A stretch of 64,000 nucleotides of DNA from Bubalus kerabau (taxonomy: Eukaryota > Chordata > Mammalia > Artiodactyla > Bovidae), in contig NC_073637.1 of assembly GCF_029407905.1 (NCBI RefSeq), positions 61,068,501 through 61,132,500 of the forward strand, read 5' to 3'. The position numbers and the translations under genes are program-made. Each line of letters starts with the position of its first letter. The first letter of the stretch is position 1. Below the pieces are notes generated by a model that saw only the letters and a list, made by a program, of their open reading frames with translations, had not been told where the DNA came from and ran no database searches. This document shows positions 1-11,329 of the stretch, in pieces.

Positions 1-425
1 TAGAAAAGGGGAAGTTGGAGAGCTATGATAAACCAAAAGTCCATTGGAAACTGGAAGTTTGAAATATAGTGGCTTTTCATTGGCCGAGTTGTTACAGACT
101 TTCATTGGCTGAGCTGTTGTCAGGTGATGAGAAATGCTTTCTTCCTCCAGCTGAGAGGCATTAAATAGTGTCACTTCCTGATGGAGATACAAAGTCCATC
201 TCTTCCTGTTGGGCTCTGTATTGAAGTTAAGTGGTACTTGCCAGCTCCTGCATCTGACCTCCCTACTCCATTTTAGTGAGGTTTCCTTTTATGAATTTTC
301 ATACCTCCTGTGTGGAAAATTATATTTCTTGCATTAAATGTACTGTTCAGTGATCAACGGTGGGAGAAGACTAAGGATCGAGTATAGACATAATCTGTAC
401 AAAGTTTTGTCAAAACGTTGACAAC
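1..425. other. Possible old LTR fragment
   Basis: Two imperfect copies of a CATTGG-containing motif lie in tandem near 74-96 and 99-121, as in some LTR U3 regions. The segment also has a T-rich stretch and an ATTAAA near 334. I cannot name a family and no second LTR is visible. It could equally be unique DNA. Confidence 0.25.
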
Positions 426-630
426 TTTTTGCCTTCTGGTGCTTGACTTAATCATTAACCGTGCTATTACATGGTATATACTGCCAAAGAACAAGCATGG
501 TAGGGATCCAACCACAAAATGTATTCCAAGTGAGCCTTTGAAGTTACTCTTCCTGTACCTTACTCCTCTTTTTCTCTCTTTCCAAGACACTGATATATCA
601 GATACTGATACTGGTATGTGTGTGTGTGTG

Positions 631-681
<51 letters not shown>

Positions 682-797
682 CCTAAAACTACAAAGCAAG
701 TAAACAAACTTCCTAAAATTTAAAAAGTTTAAATGAAATTCCAGTTAGTTTTGTTCTCTGCGTAAGTCTGCTTCCATTTTTTTTTTTTTTTTTTTTT
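426..797. repeat. Tandem duplication, copy 1 (about 375-bp unit)
   Basis: This segment matches 801-1163 almost base for base at an offset of 375-376 bp. It runs from the TTTTTGCCTTCTGGTGC start to the poly-T run at 776-797. Differences are scattered substitutions, a 2-base indel near 444 and different microsatellite lengths. I do not recognise the unit as a known transposon. Confidence 0.9.
615..676. repeat. Compound (TG)n(TA)n microsatellite
   Basis: A TG run (615-630) is followed by a TA run to about 676 with one TATG interruption. The equivalent array in the second duplication copy is at 990-1053. Confidence 0.95.
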
Positions 798-800
798 GCC

Positions 801-1008
801 TTTTTGCCTTCTGGTGCTTACTTAATCATTAACCATGCTATTACATGGTATATACTGCCTAAGAACAAGCGTGGTAGGGATACATCCACAAAATGTATTC
901 CAAGTGAGCCTTTGAAGTTACTCTTCCTGTACCTTACTCCTCTTTTTCTCTCTTTCCCAGACACTGATATATCAGATACTGATACTGGTATGTGTGTGTG
1001 TGTGTGTA

Positions 1009-1056
<48 letters not shown>

Positions 1057-1163
1057 ACCTAAAACTACAAAGCAATTAAACAAACTTCCCAAAATTTAAA
1101 AAGTTTAAATGAAATTCCAGTTACTTTTGTTCTCTGCATAAGTCTGCTTCCATTTTTTTTTTT
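801..1163. repeat. Tandem duplication, copy 2
   Basis: Second copy of the unit at 426-797, ending in a shorter poly-T at about 1152-1163. Identity outside the microsatellite looks like about 96% by eye, so the duplication is fairly young. Confidence 0.9.
990..1053. repeat. Compound (TG)n(TA)n microsatellite
   Basis: The TG part is longer than in copy 1, with one TATG interruption, and the TA part is shorter. This shows that the two arrays have evolved independently since duplication. Confidence 0.95.
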
Positions 1164-2671
1164 CCGGAGGGGAGGATGCTGAGTGATCTTTATTTTTATA
1201 ATATTTCTTATAATACAGCTTCTTTATCTCCCTTTACCCTGACTGAACTTCCTGAAAAGAAGATACACCAAAGATCCTTTTCAAAAAGGCTTATTTAAAT
1301 AAAGATTTGTTTAAATGAAAAGAACCCTTTCTTCAAACATTAAGATAGACTCTGGCTCGGTGCTTCAAATGATCACGTGTAGTGCATTAAAAAGAAAATT
1401 AACTATGCAAGTACATCCTCTAATGTATTGGAATGCGATAGCAAATGCTCATTTATTTAACATGTTTAGACAGACAAAGCACTTATATTTTGTTATCTAC
1501 ACTCTCAGGCCTAGATACGTATCCTATACAGTTATGCCTGAAATAATATGGCATAGTTGATATGTTATAAAGCTTTTTTTCTCCTTGTGTATATATTGCA
1601 AGGCTATATATTGTACTCATTAAGCAAGCAAAAATTGTATCCATTCTGATAAGTAATATTGCTCTGTTTATCTTTCAGAGTAACTGCCTTTTCAACTGCA
1701 CTTCATTTTTTCCACCCTCAAAGAGATCATAGTTTTTAAACAACTTGTAGTAAAAATCGGGTGGAAAAGATAACAACAGCATATGATACGGCACAGTTGA
1801 CTAGAAGATTCAGGACATCGCTTTAGAGAGACCTGGGACGTTAATTAAAGTAGCTGATTAAATGTTAAAGGCAAGCAAACAAGACGCCATTTGTGACAGT
1901 ATGTTTGTGAAAAAATAAAGCTAAAATTACCGACCTCAAATTTATGTGAAAACTTCCAAGGAAAACACACATTTACTAAAGGACTAGAAAACAACCACTT
2001 TTTTTTTCCACTTTGGCTCTAACATATCTGAAAGAATACAAATTTGTCCAAGTTGAAAAACAGATTCATTTTGGTACTGATTGATTGATTTACAAATGTA
2101 GAAGCTAAATGGCATCATTGTGGAATTCAATGATGGGATTAGTGGAAAGCGCTAAGTTGGTGCTGTTTCTGCTGGTGCCACCTCTTTCACCTGGGAGGCT
2201 TCTGCCTCTGGCTGCTCTGCCTTCTCTGATGTGCATACAGATCCAAACTATTCACGGCTCTAGACAAGGTAATCATCTGCACCTTCCCTTTCCTCTGGGA
2301 AGCCGTTTATTAAGTGAGTCCGTGTAATAGAGAGGTGGGGAGGGCAGAGGCAGGCAGTTCAGCCTCCTAGCCTGGTCTTTTGGAGTCACAGGATTTTAGC
2401 GTTGAACTGCATAACTTATATTACTGATAATAGTTTCCCATTTTTAATAAATTTATATTGTTGGTAAATGTAGCTATGGCTATGTTTTACAAAGGAAAAG
2501 TTGTGAATTCAGGTACCCAGGAGAAATCAATAGTTTAGAGAAGGTAGCACTCAGCTTATCTTTATCACAACAGTGAGCTCCATAGCAAGATGACTCCGAA
2601 TACTTGTGCTCAAACTTTGAACCCAAAAGATCCAGTCAATAAAATAAAATCCACAAATTATTAAGTGCAAG
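1164..2671. other. Unique AT-rich DNA, no gene seen
   Basis: No transposable element, exon or RNA gene is recognisable. Short open frames (for example 1315-1560 and 2109-2327) have no domain, no neighbouring splice context and ordinary AT-rich composition. Confidence 0.6.
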
Positions 2672-2790
2672 ATGGAGGAGATATATGTATACTTACAGCT
2701 GATTCACATTGTTGCACAGCAGAAACCAACACAACATTGTAAAGCAATTATATTCCAATTAAAAAAAAGAATAAAGAAACATGTAGAAAA
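2672..2790 (+). mobile_element. L1 3' end (artiodactyl type)
   Basis: The segment carries the typical L1 3' UTR ending: a GCTGATTCACATTGTTG block, then AACATTGTAAAGCAATTATA, then an A-rich tail. The element is strongly 5'-truncated. Confidence 0.8.
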
Positions 2791-3739
2791 ACTTCTCCAA
2801 AAAATAAACAAAAAATCATTTTTCTACATTATTAGGCAGCCTGGCAGCAGTAATATATATGTTTTTGGACATGTTCAGTAATGTTTCATATTTTATTGTC
2901 TTTACCATTTTATATTATGGTTTCATCAGAGCATGTCATTTTAAAAGGCTAAATTGGACTGAAAATGTACTTTTCAGGTTTGATGAGAAAGTCAGCTGTT
3001 TCAGGATTTAGTCTTTCAAATGAATCATTCAGTTCAGTATTCACTGAACTCCCCACTGTGTGCCAGGCTGGGTGCTTTGGCTTCACACACACCTTACATA
3101 CAAACTGAACGTACACATATAAACGAATTCTAATACTACGTGCTCGTGTCATGCCCTAGTGCTAAAGAAAATGTGAGAGAGGTGAATAGCTGAGACTTCT
3201 TGGGGGAGTCAGGCAAGGCATCCAAGATGACATTTTTCTTTTTTTATTAACTCAAGAAGAATAGAGGTAAACTAGCTGAAGTGTGTTGGGGGGACCTGGC
3301 ATCATTACTGGCAGAGGAAGGTACATGGGTGTGAGGGCAGGGTTATGGAAGAGCCCCGGGGGCTGGCAAACCTGGAGCTTGGAGCCTGAGGGAGGAAACA
3401 GGTGGATTATGGGAAGTGGGGTGCCGGAACCAGCCTGTTCTGGATCACGGGGTGGGATGTTCAACTGTCAGGAGTTTTGAGTGCTGTTGATGTGAAGTTG
3501 GTAACTTGATACTAGCCGCTGGGAGAGCTGTAGCATCTGCTGTCAGAACTGGAAACATTACAAATCAGGGCTTCCTCCCACAAAAAATTTAGAAGAGGGT
3601 GAGACAGTTTTGATGTAACATAAAAACAGTTGTGTCTGGCTCATGGTGGGGAGATAGTGTGCTTTTTTTTTTTTCAGTGAATGAATGAACAAATTTTTGA
3701 CCTGAGCTCTTCCCCCTTATAATATAGATCTGAGGGTCA
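2791..3739. other. Mostly unique DNA with a small L2/MIR-like patch
   Basis: Around 3024-3085 the sequence resembles the common L2/MIR motif with TGTGCCAGGC, heavily decayed. The rest shows nothing recognisable. The G-rich part near 3290-3470 opens short frames on both strands but has no coding signature. Confidence 0.4.
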
Positions 3740-4070
3740 TGTGAATAAACTGAAGGGGTAGGAAATGTTACCTCAAAGGCTATTAGAAGGCTGTTGTACT
3801 TAGTTCAGTTTTAAGAAGTGTAAATGGTGAGGTAGAAAAGGGCCAGTTTCCAGAGACATGGCTGAGAGAGGATTGGGGTGATTTCATGAGATGGACAAGA
3901 AAAAGGAAATTGCTGAAAATGGCACAGGCATTTCTGGTTTGGGAAACCAGATGATGGTAATTCCATTAGCAACATAGTAAAGCTGGTATATTAACAAGTA
4001 GTATTATGTAGACAATAACATACCATTGGTATTAATTAGGAATAATTTCTTTGGGCCTGATAGACTAAGT
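3740..4070 (-). mobile_element. Probable L2 LINE remnant
   Basis: Phrases such as the one near 3799-3815 (CTGTTGTACTTAGTTCAG) and the block 3880-3970 resemble the reverse complement of the L2 coding and 3' region. Divergence is high. It probably belongs with the remnant at 4330-4690, with the MIR at 4080-4272 between them. Confidence 0.4.
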
Positions 4071-4079
4071 AGTTGATGT

Positions 4080-4272
4080 ATTTCTCATCTACTTTAATCC
4101 TAATGATTATTCTGAGGTGAATGATAGTATCCTCATTTAAGAGTTGAAAAAATTGAAGCTTTTTTTGGAGAGGTTAACTCCAAAAAATAGGAGAGGTTAA
4201 CTCACTTTCTCAAAGCTATTTCCCTTTGCAGAATCATGATTTGGATTTCTGTCTGTCCACCTCCATAGCCCA
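4080..4272 (-). mobile_element. MIR SINE
   Basis: The order of motifs matches reverse-oriented MIR: a CCTCATTTAAGAG block, GAGAGGTTAACTCACTTTCTC, then a TTTGGATTTCTGTCTG end. A 14-base piece (GGAGAGGTTAACTC) is present twice, at 4167-4180 and 4190-4203, so the copy contains a small internal duplication. Confidence 0.75.
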
Positions 4273-4329
4273 AGTGTGCATGTATGTGCACATGTGTTGT
4301 ATGTATGTGTGTATGTGTATGGATGGAAA

Positions 4330-4690
4330 TGAAATTTGGCTTTGAAATGGTAGAGTTTGAGGTACCTGAGTGGCTTTTTTGTGGATGTATCCAGGAGGCA
4401 ACTGGACCTAGGGGAAGAATAAGGCTAGAGAAAAAAAAAATTTGGAAGTCATCAACACATTCTAAACAACTATGGGTGTTCTTTGCATTGGTGTGGTAAT
4501 ACACATGAAAAGAAAAAGAACGAAGATTGAAACTTGGAGAATATAAATATTTAAGATGTGGGTAGAAGAGATGCAATCATTTAAAGACATAGAAAACATA
4601 TATTTGGAAAGGTGAGGGGGAACCAAAAAAAATGGTGTCACAAAAGTCAAGGATTGGTTCTTGGAAAGAGCTTGGACAAATTTTTTAGAT
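4330..4690 (-). mobile_element. L2 LINE reverse-transcriptase remnant
   Basis: On the minus strand the sequence resembles the C-terminal coding part of L2, including the segment around 4357-4405, the TTTGGAAGTCATCA block near 4441 and GGTGTCACAAAAGTCAAG near 4633. It is interrupted by stops and indels. A 124-residue minus-strand frame (4202-4576) overlaps it but mixes MIR and L2 sequence and is not a gene. Confidence 0.55.
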
Positions 4691-4837
4691 GATGAGTTTA
4701 GAGCATACAACTTGAGGAAGCCACATATATGGAGAGATATCCCAAGTACTGTAACACAGTTTTATTGATTCAAATATAATATTCTAAGTGTGACTGCTAG
4801 TGAAGTTATAATCCCATCTGGAGGAAGTATGGACATG

Positions 4838-5592
4838 GGAACCAGACTCCTGGGGTGCAAATCTTGGCTCTGCCACTTGCTAACTCTGTGACTTTGAACT
4901 TGTCACCTAAGCATTCTATCAGTTTCCTCAAAATTAAAAATGGAAATGATGATAATAATACTGAACTCAAGATATGATCATGAGGATTAAATAAGGTAGT
5001 ACAGGTGGAAGCTTAAGAACAGCACCTGCCATCAGTTTAGTTCAGTTCAGTCGCTCAGTCATGTCTGACTCTTTGTGACCCCATGGACTGCAGCACGCCA
5101 GGCTTCCCTGTCCATCACCAATTCCCGGAGCTTACTCAAACTCATGTCCACCAGGTCAGTTATGCCATCCAACCATCTCATCCTCTGTCATCCCCTTCTC
5201 CTCCCACCTTCAATCTTTCCCAGCATCAGGGTCTTTTCCAAAGAGTCAGTTCTTCACATCAGGTGGCCAAAGTACTGGAGTTTCAGTTTCAGCATCAGTC
5301 CTTCTGATGAGTATTCAGGACTGATCTCCTTTAGGATGGATTGGTTGGATATCCTTGCAGTCCAAGGGACTCTCAAGAGTCTTCTCCAACACCACAGTTT
5401 GAAAGCATCTATTCTTCGCCGCTCAGCTTTCTTTATAGTCCAACTCACATCCATACATGACTACTGGAAAAACCATAGCTCTGACTAAATGGACTTTTGT
5501 TGGGAAAGTAATGTCTCTGCTTTTTAATATGCTGTCTAGGTTGGTCATAGCTTTTCAGTAAGTGCTATGTAATTGTTAACCATTATTCCTTT
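4838..5592 (+). mobile_element. MIR SINE, split by a BovB insertion
   Basis: Left part 4838-5036 follows forward MIR (tRNA-like head, CTTGGCTCTGCCACTTGC, GAGGATTAAATAAGGTAGTA, AACAGCACCTGCCAT). The MIR end resumes at 5556 with CAGTAAGTGCTATGTAATTG and finishes near 5592. The BovB fragment 5037-5555 sits between the two parts, so it inserted into this MIR. Confidence 0.8.
5037..5555 (-). mobile_element. BovB LINE 3' end
   Basis: About 0.5 kb of the BovB 3' end in reverse orientation. It begins with the CAGTTCAGTCGCTCAGTC tail and extends back into the C-terminal coding region of the reverse transcriptase. It is 5'-truncated and broken by stops. BovB is a horizontally transferred RTE-type LINE that is abundant in ruminants. 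Confidence 0.92.
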
Positions 5593-6034
5593 TGGTTTGG
5601 TTTGGGTGGGTCTGTTTTTCTCATTTCTCATTGCCCCGCTAAGTCCAAGGAAAGAAATCTCACAGGAAAGAAACCACAAACCTATGAATTCAGTGAGTAC
5701 ATGTGTCTGGGCTTCATGGGAGAAAACTAACTCATTTCAGAAAAAAAGATTAAGGCTGCATCAGTTATGGATCACATACCATATCTTGACCAGTTAGAAA
5801 CTAACATAGTTTCTAGCAATCTACATGGGGCTGAAGAGACAGGGGAACCAGTTTCCTACCCTACTGGTTTTAGAGCTAGGGTAAATACAGCCAACTCTCA
5901 TTTACAATTCAATGGAGGGCAGTAGTATTCATCTTGATTAGGAAACGATCTAAGTGCATGAAAATGATAAATCATGTTGATATTTAGGTTTTTTGATGTC
6001 TTTACTCATTGTCCTCATGTTCAATGGAAACAAA
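5593..6034. other. Unique DNA, nothing recognised
   Basis: AT-rich sequence without an identifiable repeat, exon or RNA gene. Confidence 0.5.
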
Positions 6035-6663
6035 TCACAGGGTATTACATTTGGTTTTAAAATGAGACCACCACTATCAAAACAAAAACAAGAACACACA
6101 CACACAAAAACCAAAATCCCCAAACAAACAAAACCACCAGAAAACAAGCACTGGCAAGGATGTAGAGAAATTAGAGCCCTTGTGCACTAGTGGTGGGAGT
6201 GTAAAATGGGAGAACCACCCTGGGAAAGAGTATGACAGCTCCTCAAAAAATTAAAAATAAAATTACGTATGATCCAGCATTTATACTTCTGGGTATATAC
6301 TCAAAAGAACTGAACACCAGGTCTCAAAGAGATATTTCCATACCCATGTTCAAAGCAGCATTATTAAAAATACCTAAAACATGGAAGCAACCCACTGTCC
6401 ACTGACAGAAGAATGGATAAGCAAACTGTAGATATACATACAGTGGTATATTATTCAGCCTTTAAAAAGCTGGCAATGCTACAACATAGAAGAACCTTGA
6501 GGACCTTGTTATAAATAAAAGAAGACAGTCCCCAAAGGACAAATACTGTATGATTCCACTGATATGAGGTCCTCAGGGTATTCAAAGACAGAGACAGAAA
6601 GTAGGATGGTGGTTGCCAGGGGCTAAGGCAGCAGGAGTGAGAAACTATTGTTTAATGGGTGTA
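6035..6663 (+). mobile_element. Old L1 ORF2 end plus 3' UTR
   Basis: Translation around 6140-6480 follows the end of L1 ORF2, with motifs such as GGTGGGAGTGTAAAATGG, TATACTTCTGGGTATATAC and GGTATATTATTCAGCC. A 3' UTR-like segment with GGTGGTTGCCAGGGGCTAAG follows near 6608. Many stops show long inactivity. It ends against the BovB fragment at 6664. Confidence 0.85.
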
Positions 6664-6955
6664 GAGTCCCCTGGACAGCAAGGACATCAAACCAACATCT
6701 GCAGCTGAAGCTCCAATATTTTGGCCACCTGATGTGAAGAGCTGACTCACTGGAAGAGATCCTGATGCTGGGAAAGATTGAAGGCAAAAGGAGAAGGGGG
6801 CAGCAGAGGATGAGATGGTTAAATAGCATCACAAATTCAAAGGACATGAATTTGAGCAAACTCTGGGAGATGGTGAAGGACAGAGGAGCCTGGCGTGGCC
6901 ATAGTCCACGGGGTCGCATAGAGTCAGACATGACTTAGCAACTGAACAACAACAG
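6664..6955 (+). mobile_element. BovB LINE 3' end
   Basis: BovB 3' segment from the CCCCTGGACAGCAAGGA block to the GAGTCAGACATGACTTAGC end and an ACAACAACA tail. It is 5'-truncated and interrupts or abuts the L1 3' UTR on its left. Confidence 0.88.
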
Positions 6956-7015
6956 CAAAAGCCAAACAAGAGTGAGGCCTTCTTCCTTCAGTTTTCCTAA
7001 TGAAGCTACTTTAAC

Positions 7016-7247
7016 TACTGGTGGCTCAGTGGTAAAGGATCCGCTTGACAATGCAGGAGACACGAGAGACCTGGGTTCGATCTCTGGGTCAGGAAGATCC
7101 CCTGGAAGAGGGCATGGCTACCCACTCCCATATTCTTGTCTGGAGAATCGATGGACAGAGGGGCCTGGAGGGTTATGGTCCATAGGGTCACAAAGAGTTG
7201 GACACAGCTGAGCAGCAGCGACTTAGCAGCAGCAGCAGCAGCAACTG
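7016..7247 (+). mobile_element. Bov-tA SINE
   Basis: tRNA-derived head with A-box-like GGTGGCTCAGTGGTAAAGGA and B-box-like GGGTTCGATCTC, then the BovB-related body and a (CAG)n tail at about 7215-7237. Confidence 0.9.
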
Positions 7248-7588
7248 ACAGCCAAGACTAGCACAATGAAGTTTCTACTGAGATGCAGTTTACTTTCTTT
7301 GACCACATTAACTATTTTCATTTGAATGAACTTTAGATGTTCGTTAGATCTGAACTTCTGAGTGTTTCAGCTCCTGGTGACTTTGTTGATTTGGGTTTCT
7401 GTCTGCCCTTAGTGTTCCTGTCAACTTTCTATGGATGTGAAACTTAAGGAATCCAAACAGATGTTTTCTGTAGCTTTCAAATGCGGTGGTATGTTTAATG
7501 TCTCCAGATTTAAACCAAGAGGATTTTCTACATACTAATCTGCATGAATGCTATATTGATATAAACATCAATAAAATTATGTAAAGGC
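7248..7588. other. Unique DNA, nothing recognised
   Basis: No repeat, exon or RNA gene is visible between the two Bov-tA copies. Confidence 0.5.
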
Positions 7589-7811
7589 GTTGGGTTTCCC
7601 AGGTGGCTCAGTGGTAAAGATTCTGCCTGCCAATTCAGGAGCCACAGGAGATGCAGGTTGGATCCCTGAGTCAGGAAGATCTCCTGGAGGAGGAAATGGC
7701 AACCCATTCCAGTATTCTTGCTGGGATAATCCCATGGACAGAGGAGCCTGGCGGGCTACTATCCATGGGGTTGCAAAGAGTTGGACACGACTGAGCGACT
7801 GAGCATGCATG
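7589..7811 (+). mobile_element. Bov-tA SINE
   Basis: Complete head and body, starting TGGGTTTCCCAGGTGGCTCA and ending GACACGACTGAGCGACTGAG. It contains a one-base loss in the CTTGCTGGGAT segment. Confidence 0.92.
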
Positions 7812-8017
7812 TAAGTTGGGTGCAAGTATGGAAATGTCATATAGGTTTACCTGATAAAATTTTTACAACTTTCTTTTCACAGTAATTCGAGAATTAATGA
7901 TCCTGGTCTAAGGGGTTATATGCTAATAATGAGGTATTGCTTGCATCCAAAATCACTGAAAATGTATTTGTCCTTAGCATAAAAATGAACTAGAAAGAGT
8001 GCTTGACTTGTGGGTGA

Positions 8018-8140
8018 GAAAATTTAGTTCTAGTCCTGACTTTATTAGTTATTGTGTGGTCTTGTAGAAGCCCTTTAGCTATATCTATAACATGACAGTC
8101 TTTAGCTAGGTACCCCTAGATTATTATCATCAAGTTGTGA
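8018..8140 (+). mobile_element. Decayed MIR SINE
   Basis: The sequence TCTAGTCCTGACTTTATTAG followed by a GTGTGGTCTTGTAGAAGCCC block aligns by eye with the MIR CTGCCACTTACTAGCTGTGT region. Divergence is high. Confidence 0.45.
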
Positions 8141-8189
8141 GCACCTTTTTATGCTTCTGTGACCAAAGTGCTAATAACAGGAATAATCA

Positions 8190-8440
8190 CACATATATTA
8201 AGTGGTTACTATGTGTTCAGCACTGACACTGTGCTTTGCATCCATTATCTTAATTTCTCCCAAGAAAGCAGTGAGGTGACTTTTGTTTATTCCCATTTTC
8301 CTGTGGGATCATGAAGCTGGAATTTTACATAAGCTGTTCAAGAGCACACAACCAGAGGGGATGTGGAAGAAAAGGAGATATAGGAGATGGGATTTTGAAC
8401 AAGGCAGCTGGGCTCTAGATTCTGGATGAAATGCTAGGTG
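8190..8440 (-). mobile_element. MIR SINE
   Basis: Reverse MIR order: GTGGTTACTATGTGTTCAGC, CATCCATTATCTTAATTTCT, AAGAGCACACAACCAGAGG, GGGATTTTGAAC. A shorter fragment of the same kind follows at about 8551-8600. Confidence 0.75.
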
Positions 8441-8550
8441 TCAAGTCACAGCACTATCTGATGTTCACTAACTAACTATCTTGTACCTTACCTTGAGTAT
8501 TCAGAATCAATGATGCCAGGTTATGTTCTAACAGGACAAAGAGCTTATAC

Positions 8551-8600
8551 TTAGTACTTACTATATGCTGAGTGCTAGTCTAAATATTTCAGACCTATTA
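8551..8600 (-). mobile_element. MIR fragment
   Basis: A TACTTACTATATGCTGAGTG core resembles the MIR 3' part in reverse. It is short. Confidence 0.4.
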
Positions 8601-8687
8601 AATATGGATGTAGCATTTGCTCAAGTTGAGTTGGATACTAAAAGGCATCGAAATTCTTTATAACCACGACTGCACAGTACATTGACC

Positions 8688-8830
8688 TGGGAACTCTTCA
8701 TCACCACTGGTTCCTGGGTCCTGCCCCAGATCAGTTAAATCAGAATCACTAGGAGTGAGGTCTGGGCTTCATTATTTTTCAGAAGCTCCCTGAAAGGCTT
8801 CCTGTGCCTCTAGAGTTAAGGATCACTGGC
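8688..8830 (-). mobile_element. MER5A (hAT-Charlie DNA transposon remnant)
   Basis: Contains the MER5 middle (TTAAATCAGAATCACTAGG and GAGGTCTGGGCTTCA) flanked by segments like its terminal arms, ending in TAAGGATCACTGGC. It is a non-autonomous relic of an ancient mammalian DNA transposon. Confidence 0.75.
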
Positions 8831-10948
8831 ATAAGGGTAAACTATTAGCAGTTTGTACAGAGTAGAAAGAGTGGAAGTCTAGGAACAAAAAAGTCTCTCT
8901 TGATAATCAAATATTTCATAGACTTGTTCAAACAGTTCAATAGAGAGATGTCTACTTTGAAACTCAGAAAATGACAACTGAAAATGGCTTTGAATAATAT
9001 TTGAAGAATATGGGCATGGTGAGTGAAAAGGTGTAGAAAAGTGGATAAAGAAGGTAATGATTTTGCATCACCCTTCAACTGCATAAACCAGTTAGGAATT
9101 TAGTTAATTTGTGAACTGTATTTAGCTTTACAATGTTTAACTCTTTATAATTTGGAAGATGTGTAATTTATTATTAGAAATGATTAATAACATTGCAAAG
9201 AAAAAAAGAACTGAAAGATCATATCATGCAAATCAGAGGAAAAAAAAAATTCAGATTCCTACTGCCTGGGCATGAAGTCTTTATCAAATGACATCAGGCA
9301 CTAAAGCAGCTGATACCTTCCCTGAATCTACCAAATGGAAAGATTATTTTAGGATTCTCTGCTTGCCTCTAGTGCTGCAAACGCAGTCACTCTCCCGTCT
9401 CCACACCCACACACCACTCCCTTCACAAATAAAGGGCAAATACACTCAAGGTTCCATAGAAAGTAATAACTACCCAGACCTTGACGTTCTTGAAAAACCA
9501 TGTACTTGCTGTTCTAAGTAATGTTTATGATCAAAGTTCTTGTACAAACAGATATGGTTCCTAACAGGAAGCTTATAAATTCTTCTCATAATTGCTGTCA
9601 AAACTGCAGTGAAGTGTACTACAAGTTTTGATAATAAAGAATAAAGTCACAGTTCAAGCTCGATTATATTTTGGAAATTCACGCTCCTCTTCCTAGAAGC
9701 GGTGGCCTTAAATATCTCCCCATCCTGCCAAATTTTTCACTTGCACTTTTATTATTTATGAAATCAGTGTCTGCACAATGTCAGGCAGACCTCTGCTGAT
9801 AAACTCTAATTAAGATTAAGACAAGCCTTTTGGAAAGGATCCCATCATTAGCAAACATGATAAACACAAAAATACTCCCTACTTGTCAACCAGGAGCAAT
9901 TCAGTAACCTAACAGTATTATCTGTTGCTAGGTTACAGAGCTGACAAAGCTTCAATTATATTGTGCAACCATACCTATAGAGTTCTGTATAAGCAAAATG
10001 TATCCAGTATAAAAGCATGTAACTTCGTCCATGCTATCTGCAATTCATGCTTCCTTACAATGGTAAAAATCAGGTTAATAATTACATAGCATGCTGAAAA
10101 ATCTTTTCCATGTGTTATGTCTATACATGTGTCTTTTTAATTTATCTGTGTGATTGATAGACGCTTGCTTTGTAAAAATAAGGAAATGCAAGCAACGTGA
10201 AGCTGTAAACCTTAAGCACAACTACATCTGGGCTCATCAAGATATGGACCTAAGCTTGGCATAAAAATATACAGCAAATTGAACCAATTAAATCACATTT
10301 AGATTCTGTATTAATATTATTCTGCCTCAGTATGTATAAGGATAAGGAGCCTCGAGCAATTAGATAGAGGTGCCAGTTTGGAACTTTATTTTGAGCTTAA
10401 AAAAACCCCAAACCCACACACACTCACCTAACAATACAAAAGGAAATCAGTGGTTTTCAATACTAATTTATTCTAATGGATTTTCTAAGGATATTTTAAA
10501 AGTTGAAGTTGGTAACTTTTACTACACAGCATTAAGTCATTAAAGCTTACTTCTCTTTATTGGACTGGGAACACTAAGGGGAAAAATCAATGAAACAGTC
10601 TCCAAAAATACAGACATCTGATGGGAAAAAAACAAAGAAAAACTGTAAAAAGAGAAAGTCTATGTGAATCAGACCTTTGAAATTTTTTACTGTGGGTGAT
10701 TTTGTGTGTGTGTGAGATTTTCATGGAAATTTAGAGAAAAGGTAATTACACATAAATGAACCAGCATTTTAAAATAGCTTTGGTGTAAAATATATTATAT
10801 ACTAAATTGTTACAGCATTTTGATTCCTTAAGATGTACAGTGATATTTCCGCATTAACCTAAAAGTCTGTTTCCTTCACGTGTGTGAAATACAAGAAGAA
10901 GGCGGTCAAGTGATCAGAGTTCAATTAAGAAAGATTATATATTGCTCT
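8831..10948. other. Unique AT-rich DNA
   Basis: No transposable element is recognised in about 2.1 kb. Several homeobox-type ATTA sites and an isolated TG run near 10702 are visible. Short open frames lack any domain. Confidence 0.5.
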
Positions 10949-11248
10949 ATAGAGTAAACCCGGAGAAGGCAATGGCACCTCACTCCAGTACTCTTGCCTG
11001 GAAAATCCCATGGACGGAGCAGGCTGGTAGGCTGCAGTCCATGAGGTCGCTAAGAGTCGGGCATGACTGAGCAACTTCACTTTCACTTTTCACTTTCATG
11101 CATTGGAGAAGGAAATGGCAACCCACTCCAGTGTTCTTGTCCGGAGAATCCCAGGGAGGGGGGAGCCTGGTGGGCTGCCATCTACGGGGTCGCACAGAGT
11201 CGGACACGACTGAAGCGACTTAGCAGCAGCAGCAGCATAGAGTAAACC
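10949..11248 (+). mobile_element. BOV-A2 SINE with TSD
   Basis: Dimeric BOV-A2 at 10961-11236: first monomer from GGAGAAGGCAATGGCACC, the TTCACTTTCACTTTTCACTT linker, second monomer from GGAGAAGGAAATGGCAACCC, and a (CAG)n tail. It is bounded by a perfect 12-bp TSD, ATAGAGTAAACC, at 10949-10960 and 11237-11248. Confidence 0.95.
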
Positions 11249-11288
11249 ATGATCCCCTTTAGGCACACTAGCATAAATCCATTCTCTG

Positions 11289-11291
<3 letters not shown>

Positions 11292-11328
<37 letters not shown>
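11292..11328. repeat. (CA)n microsatellite
   Basis: About 18 uninterrupted CA units. Likely polymorphic by length. Confidence 0.97.

Positions 11329-11329
<1 letters not shown>

Noticed and set aside
1..425. Endogenous retrovirus
   Set aside because: Only a vague LTR-like texture; no gag, pol or env similarity, primer-binding site or second LTR was found in the window.
418..723. Frames of about 100 residues ending in alternating Tyr/Ile or Cys/Val
   Set aside because: The ends are translations of the TG/TA microsatellite.
7016..7100. tRNA gene-like A and B boxes
   Set aside because: They belong to the Bov-tA SINE head. The cloverleaf is degenerate and the SINE body continues directly. The same holds for all other Bov-tA copies.
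11292..11328. CRISPR-like or other periodic array
   Set aside because: It is a plain CA dinucleotide repeat. No spaced direct repeats exist anywhere in the window.
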